Shown in pieces: positions 38,821-50,125 of a DNA stretch of 64,000 nt; position 1 is the stretch's first letter; every line of letters begins with the position of its first letter. The notes under the pieces were generated by a model that saw only the letters and a list, made by a program, of their open reading frames with translations, was not told where the DNA came from and did no database searches. This stretch comes from Glossina fuscipes (taxonomy: Eukaryota; Arthropoda; Insecta; Diptera; Glossinidae): the NCBI RefSeq assembly GCF_014805625.2, contig NW_023998414.1, positions 32,593,798 through 32,657,797 of the forward strand, given 5' to 3'. Both the position numbers and the translations under genes were made by a program.

Positions 38821-40535
38821 TGTACGCTATAGCGTAGGCAATAAAGAAATTTCGTATCGCTTTTTTCAACAAAAAATTCAAAAACATTTCTCTTATATTT
38901 TCAATTCATTTTATCAAATCAACTATATGCCGTTATGTCTGGTAATCTCTTGTAAGTTTTCTGATGAAACGATCTCTCGTCTTTATATAACTTTTGGAAT
39001 TTCTGGGTGAAAATTTTGAATCAAGTAATTTTATAGCGTTTTATAGGATCAAATGTGTATCAAACAAGACAATTCTGCACAGAGTAATGGCCTAAGCCAC
39101 TGTACTTGTAATGGCTTCCCTATTAAGCAATATTTGAAGTTGATATCTGAACTGCGAATTGTAATCGCAGTAGATAATGAAATCAATTGCTTAATGAATC
39201 TGAAGTTAACTATGAAGCACGATTCTCTTGCAGTCCTATGAAGCACAAGGCACTGCTTCACGTAATATCAAATCGGTCTACGAATTGTTCGTGTAACTTC
39301 TGGCATTCTATTAGCTAGTCTTGGACTCCAATCACTATTGCCTTCAATTTTACATAAATAACTCACTCGCCATCGTTCGCCATCAATCTCTTCAGAAATG
39401 GTTAAACCTCATTTCGCATCATCAGCGATTAGTTTTTTTTTTTAGTCTCTAATTAGTATAACTTTAGTAGAGTATTTCTTGAAGTTTATTGAGGAGTTTC
39501 GCGTGACCTTATCAATCAATGGTCGATCATAGCGTGACATGTTGTTAACATGGCCATTATCAGGACAGAAAGGAGCAAATCATAGGCTTTTATTTAGGCT
39601 TATTTTTTATTTTCATCATTGATCAGCAATTTTTTGCAAAAACCTAATCGCAAGGCCCAGATCGAAGTGATTGGACGTTTTTTTTTAAATTTTGCCTTAA
39701 TATCAAGCGCAAAAATTTGTAAGCGATTTAAACATTTTTGCTTTTTAGTTATGTATGGATACTCGCTTCTGAAATGCGCCTCGGGCTAGCGTTACCAAAG
39801 TTATGCGACTCTAAAGTTATTTATTGAAGAAACTGCCACGAACTTTTTCCTTACACATTCTGTATTCCTTTGCCAAAATATTTGTAACATTTCAATTTAA
39901 GTCGTACATATACAGGCGACTTGCACAAAATGAATGAAGAAAATATTGAAGTATTTATTGAAAGCAATTGTTTAAATATCCCTCAGTGAAGATATTGAGC
40001 AAACACACTTCTGAAATTTATTTGCATGTGAATTGAATAAAATTTTTTTTTTTTTCTTATTTTTTCCTATAAATGTAATAAGAAAACTTGTCCTGCACAA
40101 ACGCCAGTAAATATTTGTAGAATAAACCAATAACAGGGAAAAATTTCTGCAACCTTTTTGACATTTAAGAGTGGAGAGGTTATCTGCTTGATTATAAGAA
40201 AATATATATATATATATATATATATTAACCTAATATATATTAACCTAATACTCAACGTGAAGGAAGTGTTTTTGTGCATGTAGTCGAATTGAGTGACAAA
40301 ATGACTACGAAAAACTTAAACCTTGATCGGCGATTTTCAGTTTACTCCTTCACAGTAACATTCAAGCGGTTGGAAAAAGACTACAGAAGGAGTTCCCGCT
40401 CCTCTAATGTTTGAATAGCTTTAATTAAACTGCGTGGTATAAAAACAAGGGAAGTTCGACCCAAATCGTTGTTGAGTGAGAGCTTCAATTATGATTTAAG
40501 CAGCGGGCCGGCATAATTTACTAATTTGTGTGACA

Positions 40536-40709
40536 ATGGGACGCGGAAAATATTATAGAAACGATGCGAAGCAATTTCTCTGGACTAAGTTGGCGAACGA
40601 AGATTGCAAAGTGTACATGTTTAGCGTCGATTGGGTTGCACTCTGTCCTCCTTGGTTACGCAGTTGGATCGTTTCAGTCCCCGTAACGAAATATTCGAGA
40701 AAACTTTAA
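40536..40709 (+). pseudogene. Possible Tc1-like transposase N-terminal fragment
   Basis: A 57-codon frame begins MGRGKYYRNDAKQFLWTKLA. The MGRGK start followed by a helix of this pattern resembles the N-terminus of one group of Tc1-like transposases, in which a first helix-turn-helix follows. The expected GKTYKEI-like turn is only weakly seen (CKVYMFSVDW), and there is no downstream catalytic block, so this may be chance. No inverted repeats were found. Confidence 0.25.
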
Positions 40710-42599
40710 ATATCCAGCTTTTAGGAAGACGTGGCGACAACCTGCACGACCTCCGTTCAAAAGGGGATTAGAACTGTTAATAAATGTCGTAATAAACATA
40801 TTATTTGAAGTTATAAATTACATAAAATAGAAAACAAAAACAACCAGCACCAACACAGTTACGCAATGTGAATGAAATACGTTTTAATATATTAGCACAA
40901 TTTCACGTTATCCTCTTTTCCACTTTTGCGAGCTTAAAACACTCATTAGATTATCTGATCGCATATATAAGAACACATACGCAGACCTATACGTTTCTCA
41001 ATAAGAGCATTAAGACTAAGATTGAAATGAGCAGACATTCATTCTTCTCGATTACGATATACAATCGAGAGCAAAAAAAATCGCAAGTGTCTCATGCGTT
41101 CTCACTTTGAACCTAAATATATATTAAGTTAAATTTTGGTTGCAAACATAACTTAAATTAAATTCAATTGCAGATCGTTTCCTTTTAAAAAATGTATAAT
41201 GCCTACCCGTGATCTTCGAAATCCTGACAGAGGCAATAAAAGGAGCGATAAAAATATGATACATAAGAATAAGGATTGATAGTAATAACATCGTTTGCTT
41301 ACCAACACCAACACCTTATCGTATACGAGACTAATGAGAAAAAGAAAATAGACACCATACCGGAAGTGATTTTTCAAGTGGTTACACTGATTGAATCTGG
41401 GTAAACCAAAGTGTGTTTGCGATTTTTTCTCTCGAGTTTATGATTGAAAGCAATAATAGCCCCAGATATTTTGTAACTCACAAATTAATATTGATTTAAG
41501 TAAACTTTAAATGACTTGTACTAATATCTGCTAATGCCTACGATCTCAAGTAGGCAGTGTTTTCTACCCATAACCGAATGAAACTAATTAATTAATGAAA
41601 GAAAATAAATAAAAAATAAAAAAAAAAGGAACTTAAACGAATTTCACGCGCACTAGGTGTGAAATTGTAATGACCTACATTAAGCACAAGTAGTAAAATA
41701 TTAAAGTGTCCAGTCGAAATAAGCGCTATTAAGAAAATAATAAATTAATTAAAGTGCTGAACTGGATAATCGTTTAAAGAATTAATTAAATTTTAAAATA
41801 AAATAATAAAATAAAAAAAATATATATATAAAATAAATATTAACATTAAATGATAAACAATTGGAATAAAGAATATTTTTGTCCTATAAGACCCGATCGA
41901 ACGTTATGAGTCTCATTTACGCTATGCTTACCTTGAGAATGACGATTTAACTCATCGTCACCTATCGTCGTTTAGGTATCTAGACTACAACAGTAGTGTT
42001 CATATTTCATATAAATAATTTCTTTACGTTATAGAGGGCGACGAGTCTTTCAACGACGATGATAGTTTGTTAACTGGCCGATCGAACTGGAACGATATTC
42101 TACAGAATTTCTAAAAGATCCTTTGACATATCTATATCGGGCCAAGCCACCACATTATCTAAAACAGTTCTTATTTTCGCCAGTGAACACAAAAATTATA
42201 CCCCGTTTTTATATGAACGTACTATTACGTAACAGTATAATTAATTTTTATATCGAACAACTATTATGGATAAATTTTTATCATAACATATTTAAATTTA
42301 GATTTCTCTGTCTTACAATGGATCAGCAGTTTTTGTAAAAATCTATATATAGGATAGGATGCAAAACAATAGCATCAGATTCAAATTTGCTGCAATTAAT
42401 TTTATTTTATCTTAAACTTCTATTCTTATCTAATTTTCATCATGGAGCATTGGAAATTAAACCTTTTTTGTCATAATGAATTTTAGTTACCATTGTATGA
42501 AAGGTGGGGGGGCGGGTTCAAAAAATTGCGTTAGTCGGCCCAAAGTTTTCATACCAGAGTAGAACGCTGAAATACTATTAATTAGCCACTTTTACGATG
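40710..42599. other. AT-rich stretch with a possible eroded two-exon segment
   Basis: Mostly AT-rich. The block at 41893-42114 has a coding-like pattern, described in the findings; no firm gene call is made. Confidence 0.4.
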
Positions 42600-42922
42600 T
42601 TCCCCATCTAACGAATTTTAAAATAGATCGTTATATGGACAGTGGTCGAAAAAGTCGATCGATCCAAAGCATTCTCAATTGAGTTCGTCCTTGCATGCCA
42701 TTGTAGAAAATATCATCAAAATTTGCAACCTGTAGCTTGAGTACAAGTTTACATAGATAGACATCAGACGAACATATGGGCAGACAAGCTTAGATCGACT
42801 CAGCAAATGATTCTGAACTGGTCGATGCAACAAAAGGCGGGTCTATCTTACGTGTTTCTGCGTGTTACGTACGTCCGCGAAAACTTAATATACCCCGTAC
42901 TACAAGTGGTGTTGGGTATAAA
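42600..42922 (+). repeat. Dispersed non-coding repeat, fullest copy
   Basis: Shared blocks in order: ACAGTGGTCGAAAAAGTCG, TTTGCAACCTGTAGCTTGAG, GGGCAGACAAGCTTAGATCG, GTCGATGCAACAAAAGGCGG, GTCTATC, CCGCGAAAACTTAATATACC and GGGTATAAAAATAC. Diverged copies of two or more of these blocks occur at 10450, 36394 (minus), 47540 and 53550 (minus). No reading frame is present, so it is a non-autonomous or decayed transposable element. I cannot name its class. Confidence 0.7.
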
Positions 42923-43596
42923 AATACAAGGTGTATATGTATAACAGATTGTTAGGTAATAACTATATTTTTTAAAATTCCCTTAATCTGGGCACTTAGT
43001 CGGAGCACCTAAACTGAAAACACAATACCATTTTCTTGTTTAACTTTCTATTAACATGAGCTGGACAACATTTATGTTGGAAGCAATTTTTCTTTATGAA
43101 TCCAGCAAGCAGGCTAACTTCACCGAGTTCCTCAATTGGACAGCGATTCCGTGTTTTCCTACGGTGTTTATAGCAAATTCTACGTCTTCAGGGAATCCTT
43201 AGTTTTTTTTATATATAAATAGGTATCATTAGTGGCACGAAATGCCACAACAAATTTAATTTTCTTACAGAAATCGTAGTATAGAGCAACGAAATACAAT
43301 TGGGGAAATACTGTGATCAGAAGACGGTCGGTTTATGACCGCGCATGTGTTAGCGACGTCATCTAGTACGGCAGATGTGCTAGACATATCTGCCATATCT
43401 CGTGGCGATAGCATCCTGGGGGCGGTACCCGTAACAAGGATGCACGCTTGCTATCAATTAGCAATGAATAATTCCGAAATTGATATTTATTCTGAATATC
43501 AGTAAAAGTTTTATATCTGTCATATTTATGGACTAAATTTTCACTGTACATTAATTAAAAAATTTTTTTCAACTTTTGAAGCTTTTGACATAAATC

Positions 43597-43598
43597 GA

Positions 43599-43638
<40 letters not shown>

Positions 43639-43644
43639 GAGAGA
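43597..43644. repeat. (GA)n microsatellite upstream of the Rab11-like gene
   Basis: GA repeat with two GT interruptions, about 500 bases upstream of the Rab11-like start codon. GA tracts can bind GAGA-factor-type proteins in flies, but this placement alone does not show a regulatory role. Confidence 0.9.
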
Positions 43645-44124
43645 TAGTATTAAATAGATAAAAAAAAGGAAAACTATATTAAACTTATAGGCGAAAAGAA
43701 ACGAAAAATAAACAAAAAGTCAAAGACAATTTTTCTTGTTCGTTGTGAAAACCGACATAAAGAAGCGAAGAGATTAATACGTTTTGTTTTTTTGTTTTTT
43801 TTTTGAAAAAGGATAAAACGAGCAAAATATAATAATTATTAGCGCGGAAAATAGTGCTTCAATTATTTGTACTGTAAAGACGACATATCAACAATAAAAT
43901 ATCGACGACCATAAATTATGAAATACAAGTATAAATGAAAAAGACTTACATGCAAGGGGAAAAAACATAGACATTTTCAAGCCAGCAAGCAAAAAACGAA
44001 GAAGTGAAGGGGAGAAAAATAAAAGAAAAAAAAAAAGGGCAAACGCTTGAATTGTAAATAAATAAGTAAAAGATTGATTCTGTTACAACACTTAAGCCCG
44101 CATTAACGCATTAACGGTAAAGCG

Positions 44125-44772
44125 ATGAACTCGCGGGAGAATGAATATGATTATTTATTTAAAGTTGTACTTCTTGGTGACACAAGCGTAGGTAAAAGTA
44201 ATTTAGTTTCACGTTTTACGCGCAATGAATTCAATTTGGAATCGAAATCAACGATTGGCGTCGAATTCGCTACTCGTAGCGTGAAAGTGGATGGAATAAC
44301 GATTAAAGTTCAAGTATGGGATACGGCAGGCCAGGAGTGTTATAGGGCTCTTACATCGGCCTATTATCGTGGCGCTGTAGGTGCTCTGCTAGTTTACGAT
44401 ATAGCCAAACGTATGACATATGAGAATATTGATCGATGGCTGCAAGCATTGCGCTATCATGTCGATCGGGATATAGTGATTATGATGGTAGGCAATAAAT
44501 CCGATTTGACTGATTTACGTTCTGTAACTACAGATGAGGCGAAACAATTTGCTGAACTTAAAGGACTCAGTTTCATTGAAACATCAGCCCTCGATTCAAC
44601 TAATGTCGACGCTGCATTCCAAAATGTGCTCGCAGAAATTTATCGCATTTATTCTCAAAGGCAAAGACTCGATCTGCCCGTTGATCGTAATCTTTTACAT
44701 CCTGAAAATAGAGATGCAATTGATATTACACCGACTATACGCGGCGATGTACGCAAACAGTGCTGTCAATAA
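44125..44772 (+). CDS. Rab11-like small GTPase, intronless (probable retrogene)
   Basis: A complete 215-residue Rab-family GTPase. Rab11 proteins cycle between GTP and GDP forms on recycling endosomes and direct vesicle traffic to the plasma membrane through effectors. Visible motifs: P-loop GDTSVGKS (18-25), switch I with STIGVEF (42-48), WDTAGQEC (65-72) with catalytic Q70, NKSD (124-127), ETSAL (152-156), and a C-terminal QCCQ whose two cysteines should be geranylgeranylated. [40 protein letters not shown] and DVRKQCCQ place it in Rab11, and length is normal for that family. The ATG has G at -3 and is followed by the expected acidic NEYDYLFKV start. Oddities: Rab11 normally has GDSGVGKS and WDTAGQERY, so T20, S21 and C72 are unusual. 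The coding region has no introns, while insect Rab11 genes are usually split; with the substitutions this suggests a retroposed paralogue. I cannot exclude that it is the only Rab11 here. Confidence 0.93.
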   Translation: MNSRENEYDYLFKVVLLGDTSVGKSNLVSRFTRNEFNLESKSTIGVEFATRSVKVDGITIKVQVWDTAGQECYRALTSAYYRGAVGALLVYDIAKRMTYENIDRWLQALRYHVDRDIVIMMVGNKSDLTDLRSVTTDEAKQFAELKGLSFIETSALDSTNVDAAFQNVLAEIYRIYSQRQRLDLPVDRNLLHPENRDAIDITPTIRGDVRKQCCQ

Positions 44773-45046
44773 TCAGCATCTATTGCAGGCTACGCTCTTA
44801 CAACTTCACGCGGAGTTACAACTTCAATAACAAAAGGAATAACAACAACAATCACATGCTAATATTTAATATTTGATTCGAAACAGAGTCATATTAACGT
44901 TGATTATAAAGCGGAGGAGAAAAAATGATGGAAGCAAAAATTGCTTTATCGTTGAGGGGGGTATGACGGGGGGGGACATAAAAATTAGCAAAGAAATTAC
45001 CCATAGCCATAAAGACTTCTAACTACTCTAAAATTATTTTTTGCAA

Positions 45047-45052
45047 AATAAA
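45047..45052 (+). promoter_or_regulatory. polyadenylation signal AATAAA downstream of the Rab11-like gene
   Basis: A canonical AATAAA lies 275 bases after the Rab11-like stop codon. A run of 19 A begins at 45117. That run may be the remains of a poly(A) tail left by retroposition, but at about 65 bases beyond the signal it is farther than usual, and A-runs are common in this window. Confidence 0.5.
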
Positions 45053-47302
45053 AAGCAATTCCTTATCTTTTTCTACCTTTGGTTCTTTTTTTTTTCGCTT
45101 TATTATAGGATAAATTAAAAAAAAAAAAAAAAAAACTCAATGAAATGTTACAAATGATGTACAACGTAAGGCGCGAGCGCATCTCAAGTCGCCAATCAAA
45201 ATAATCTTTGATACATTGCCGCTCATGATAATTAACTTTAACAATAGTTTCTGTTCTTCTTGTTTTTTTTTTAATCTAATGTATGACTTGGTTCAATTAT
45301 ATTAAGTGGTCTTTAAAAGAGATGTTCGCCTTCTGAAGGCCTTAGCTCATGCGTTATTCATTCAATATATTTACTAATAATTGGGAAAAATTTATCGCTA
45401 AATATAATAGTATTAGGTTTAGTACTTAGATTTATCACTTATCGGTGAATGAATTGCATTAAAATGCAACACGCAGGACGCTGGACCGTATTGCATCGTG
45501 CATCATGCATTCATGCATGCATGTATGCGACACATTGATCTGTATAATCAACATAATAATATATTTTAAGCCTTATGTACTCTTTCTGCTTAATATTATA
45601 ATATAAACTAATAAACACTCTAGAGACGTTTATCTAAATTTGAATGTATGTGTGCATTTATAATTAGTGGCCATATATCGTATGTACATTTAAAATTTGC
45701 ACTTTATAGGCATTAGACCGTAAAATTTCCTTGATATGCAAGACAAGTTTTTGTGTCGTCGCAATAGCAATCGTAAATGGAATTTTGTTGTTAAATACAC
45801 ACAAACATTCACTTTAAAGTTTGTGTTTAATTATTTTTTTTTGTTATACACCCACAGCCACAATTTGTTTATCGTGTCTTTTTTTTTTTTTTTTTTTTTC
45901 ATATCTACTACAATAACAAAAGCGAAAGCATTTACACTTTTGCAATTGTTTGCGATACGAAGAGCTAATCATTATAAATCGCTACGATAAACGAGATGTC
46001 TTTGCATATCAGTTACTTCCAATGTTTGCAAAACTTCAAGTCGATAGCTCCATTTTTGGCGCCAGGAAAATGTGTACAACGCCCATTACACGCAGACGAA
46101 TAGACGAAAATGCTTAAATCGATTAAGAATTTAGTGATGATCAAGAATATGTATACTTTGCGGAGTCGTTGAAGCCTCCTTCTCGGCTTGGCAAAATGAC
46201 GATTAATATATGATGATAGAATGAATATACTCCTCATCTTTCGGTGATGGATATAAAAAGATTTATTCCAAAATAAAACCCTAGGTTTGGTGACTTTTTT
46301 CTCATATTGTGGCAAGTTTTCTTCAATAATTCTTTCAAAATATTCTTGAATTCTTCACACGAAGTCCCCCTTAAGTGATGAAACTTGATGTTTCTGTCTT
46401 TTTAGGCATAGGAAAGACCGGAAAACGAACTTGGCCACAAATAGATTGAATATCTGAACGTTATGCATGTAATAGAAAAACTACTACTAGTTGTTCTTCG
46501 TCTCCTTCAAAGAGTTCAATGCATTTCATTATTAATTTTCTATTTTTTTTTGTTTTGTTTTTTTCCATCAGTTTTCTCTTTCAAGTCTTAATTAAGTCAG
46601 CGTCTCAATAGAAAAGCTAATCAAATAATGAAATCATACCAAATTATATATCCAATCCAATGTACAAAAAAATTTTATATAGAAACAGGTACATTAGCTA
46701 ACGAGATCCTTGAACTCACGCACTATCATTATTTCCTTTCGAATTGATCTCATTATCATAGAATATCAACTAAAGTCATACAAACTTTCCAAAGAATGGG
46801 GTCGGGAGCAACGTTCAGGTTCAGATCTTTGGGGGGGATTTGAAAACAGTAGATTACGCTATGCACGTACTAATCTCACTTTAATCAAAAATTTGAATAT
46901 AGAATATAGAAGGAGAGTGAGTGTATTCTTCGTTTTTCTGATGGGTATTTTAAAGCTCTTATGTGTTTATTTATGTATCAAGTCCGACCAATGCTTAGAA
47001 GAAAGAGTGAATAAATCAGCGTAACACTAAATAGATTACATCGGTTAGCTTTCCTATGTCGGGTACGTTGAAAGTAATTTTATCACTTCTCTTATACATG
47101 TCTACGTATCTTCATAGAACAGTCCACCTCGCAGGTCAAAAACCAAAAACTTAACTTTTTTTTTTTTTTTGTTATGTTCATAAATCAAGCGTTCTGCCCA
47201 CAAATTCTTTTATAAGAGACTCAAATGTCAAAAGAATGAGAAATAAAAAAAGAAATAATTGAAAAGTATTGCTCTCAATATTATTATTGTTAATTTCGCC
47301 AG

Positions 47303-47452
47303 AGAAATAAATTCTAAGACTAAACTCTTAGTCTTAGCATCTAAGCATCTAAGGCTATTAGCTTTTATTAAAAACTCTACCGCACTTGAGAATCGAATCC
47401 ACGATCATTGACTTGCTAGTCGAGATTCCTCGCCTTCGGCTACTCAGGCGGA
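47303..47452 (-). repeat. tRNA-derived SINE copy
   Basis: On the minus strand 47452-47381 has a tRNA-like head: GAGTAGCCGAAGGCGAGG near the A-box position and GTGGATTCGATTCTC, close to the RNA polymerase III B-box GGTTCGANTCC. The body continues left to about 47303 with AATAAATTCTAAGACTAA and GCATCTAAGGCTATTA. The last 36 bases of the head match a second copy at 63015-63095, and part of the body matches 23724-23780. Confidence 0.6.
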
Positions 47453-47539
47453 TTGCTCTCAATAATAACAAATGAAAAGGCTATAGTTGGATGCGGCCCG
47501 CTCTTAAATACTCTATGCTACTCTTCAAAATAAGACATT

Positions 47540-47830
47540 TTATGGGAAGTGATCGAAAAGATGGTCGAACTTGAGCCATTTTCAATATCGCTTGACTTTG
47601 AGCCGAAACGCGTCAGTGTACACAAATTCCTTGAAAATATCAAACACAAATTACGGCCTGTAAGTTGAACACGAGGATATAAGAGGGAAAATCGGCCATA
47701 TAGACGGACAGACAAGTCTAGATGGATATAGTAAAAGGTGGATCTCACTCAAGTGCTTTTGAGTGTTGCATGCATAGGATGTTGCATACATTGGATGTTG
47801 CATACATACGATATTTAAGCCCAACTACTG
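47540..47830 (+). repeat. Dispersed non-coding repeat copy
   Basis: AGTGATCGAAAAGATGGTCG, then ATTACGGCCTGTAAGTTGAA, GACGGACAGACAAGTCTAGA and GTAAAAGGTGGATCTC correspond in order to blocks of the copy at 42600-42922. The end contains a local tandem pattern around GTTGCATACAT. Confidence 0.55.
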
Positions 47831-49356
47831 AGTATCCATTATTTGTCCTAGAACTAATTAAATTTTCGCGCTTTTATATAGAAAAAAAAAAGTATTTATA
47901 TATCACGATAAGCACGAACTTCTTGTGTTAACTAACTTTTATGTAATTTTCTTATCGAAAGGACTTTAAAGTTCATTGTTGTAATCACAATACGTAAGTA
48001 GTGTTGATCGAAATCCTATTTGTAGTTGTTGTTGTATTTATATTATATATTTCTTTTTCGTATTGTCTGTCCCTATATTTACTTGCCTTTTATAATATTT
48101 CCAAGGATTTTTTTTGATTCAGTAACTCAAACATTTTTTTTTGACGCGAAGTTTTAAATACTTGTTCATTATTTGTTTGTGCGTGTGTTTAACTGTTTGT
48201 TTTTTTTTTTTTTTTAACATTTATTTGCAAGCATTCTATGTCGCAACACCGAACTGAAGGAAATATTTACTCGGCGGCAATGAAAAGTTGGCGAGAATCC
48301 TCAAAGAACGATGAACTATTTATACCATACGTAGACGTAGCATCAGCAATAGTGGGTTGGGGGCGGATAGGATGAGGTGGAGAAGATCAAAAGTAAAACG
48401 GAAATAAAAAGTGTTACTTTAACGGATATAAACCCTTGACTCTATGGATTCGCTCTTTTACTCGTTTCAATTGTCGGTTACAGCGATTGTTGTTGTTATT
48501 GTTATTATTATTGTTGTTTATATAAATAAGCCACAAAACCACAACAACAAATGAAGCAAGAAGAGTAAGAAAGTTATGTTCACCTTAAGACGATTTTTGC
48601 ATACTCAACGCCTCAAATTACTTCAATTAGATTTCAGAGCAGAGCATAGGAAAAATCTTGGTTTTTTTTGTCATTTGTATTCTAAAGCGATTTAGACCCT
48701 TCTCTCACCGTATAATCCTTAGTTGATCTCTATTCGTGCCTCTTCGTTCGCAATTTCACTGATAGAGAAACGTGAAAAATAAAAAATAATTTCATAAAAT
48801 GCTCTTTATTGATGGATGATAACAAGTGAAATTTATAAATAGCCATTAACTTATCGCACAAATGCTTGCAATGGCTTGGAAGTAGAAAATCTAAAATTTG
48901 CTTATGGACCTTAAAGAAAAATACAACACAACCGCATAAGTTTGCTTCAAAATTTATTTCATCCTTCGGAACTAAGTCCACTCACGTCGAGCATATTCAT
49001 GTAAAATTTTTTTCACTTTTCGAATGAATTGAAATCGATTTCCAAAATGACCCTCAAAAGCAGACCTTCAGAATTCGACTTGTGCCGGTTCAATTGAATC
49101 GTTCTATTTGCTTGAAGCGCTGCTCGTAGTTTTAGAGAATGATGAGAGCGCAATTTCAGCGCAAAAGTCTCGGAGAATGAGTGTAATTTAAGAAGCAGTG
49201 GCATCGTTAGACAAATTTGAAGCATATTCATGTCATATTTGCGTGATATCAACCAAGTTTCAATCAAATTTTCTTTTTTTTAGATTAAAGTTTTTTAATC
49301 CTTTTTGTGACAATTTTTAAACCTAATCGTAGAAAGTCTTTTTTTTATAATCATAG

Positions 49357-49398
49357 TCATATCACGATGTGTCTTCCAGTTGCTTATGAGAATTACGG
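49357..49398 (+). repeat. Short dispersed repeat, copy 1 of 2
   Basis: TCATATCACGATGTG followed by CAGTTGCTTATGAGA resembles 54898-54945 in the same order and orientation. It is too short to classify. Confidence 0.35.
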
Positions 49399-50002
49399 GA
49401 ATAATTAAAATGTTGTCACTTTCGTTAATAGTTTAAATTGATTTTGTTATCCCAATCAAGTTGAAAGGTTCATTGTGCGTGCATCAGGATTAAATATGAT
49501 TTTTAAAAGTAAACGACAAACGATTCCATTCAGTTGTGCCGTTTCGAACGCGACAGTTTTGATGCTCTGGCAGATTTCTGGCAGACAGAATACACTAAGT
49601 GGGTCATGATCGATTGCGATAATCGATTTTCGATTCTTAGATTATAAAGATCGATAGCGCCTTTTTGTTCCGCGAATTGCTTGAAAATAGGTCCTTTGAC
49701 GGGACGAAATTAACATTGTCTTATCTAAGTTAACCGTTAGATTTTACGGTTATTTCACGTAGATTACTAGCAGAAGTGCAGCTAACTTTACGTTTCAAAT
49801 CAGGTCGATTACGTAATTCAAGTTTGATTTTTATTTTATTTAGATGGTACAACATCAAGTCGAAATGGGGGAAGCAAATAAAATAAAAAAAAAAAGCTCA
49901 ACAAAGTTAAACGAATGAAAAAAAGTTTGTGTATAAAGTTAAGTGCAAGTGAACGATCTGACAAAGAGCTCGATACCGTCTTACGGTACAAAAACGCCAT
50001 AG

Positions 50003-50125
50003 ATGAGCCTGGTTAGACCAATCCGCATCTCTTGTGGCCTCTCCTTCCTATAGGCACTACGTAGTTTACATTGAATCTGTTCAAAAGCAACTTTTGTTAA
50101 GCCATTATGGCGAAAAGGTGTAATT
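50003..50125 (+). pseudogene. Small reverse transcriptase remnant
   Basis: MSLVRPIRIS (from 50003) and, in another frame, VVYIESVQKQLLLSHYGEK (from 50061) match the LVRPILE ... IESVQKxFL blocks of jockey-like ORF2, in the right order and at about the right spacing. Only some 40 codons are recognisable, with one frameshift between them. Confidence 0.55.

Larger units (their letters stand above)
35350..40535. other. AT-rich stretch with repeats, no gene seen
   Basis: Includes the minus-strand dispersed repeat, the SINE head at 37150, a poly(T)/poly(A) inverted pair at about 37853-37937, and the AT repeat at 38772. No supported gene. Confidence 0.55.
45136..50002. other. AT-rich stretch with repeats, no gene seen
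   Basis: Contains the SINE at 47303 and the dispersed repeat at 47540. A patch at 46140-46200 (GATCAAGAATATGTATACTT) resembles a motif common in fly dispersed repeats. No supported gene. Confidence 0.5.

Noticed and set aside
43340..43460. GC-richer block that might be a gene or tRNA
   Set aside because: No tRNA fold, pol III boxes or recognisable protein; only a 62-codon minus-strand frame.
44534..44830. 98-codon plus-strand frame inside the Rab11-like gene
   Set aside because: It is an out-of-frame shadow of the GTPase.
46013..46315. 100-codon minus-strand frame
   Set aside because: No motif; it overlaps a patch resembling dispersed fly repeat sequence.
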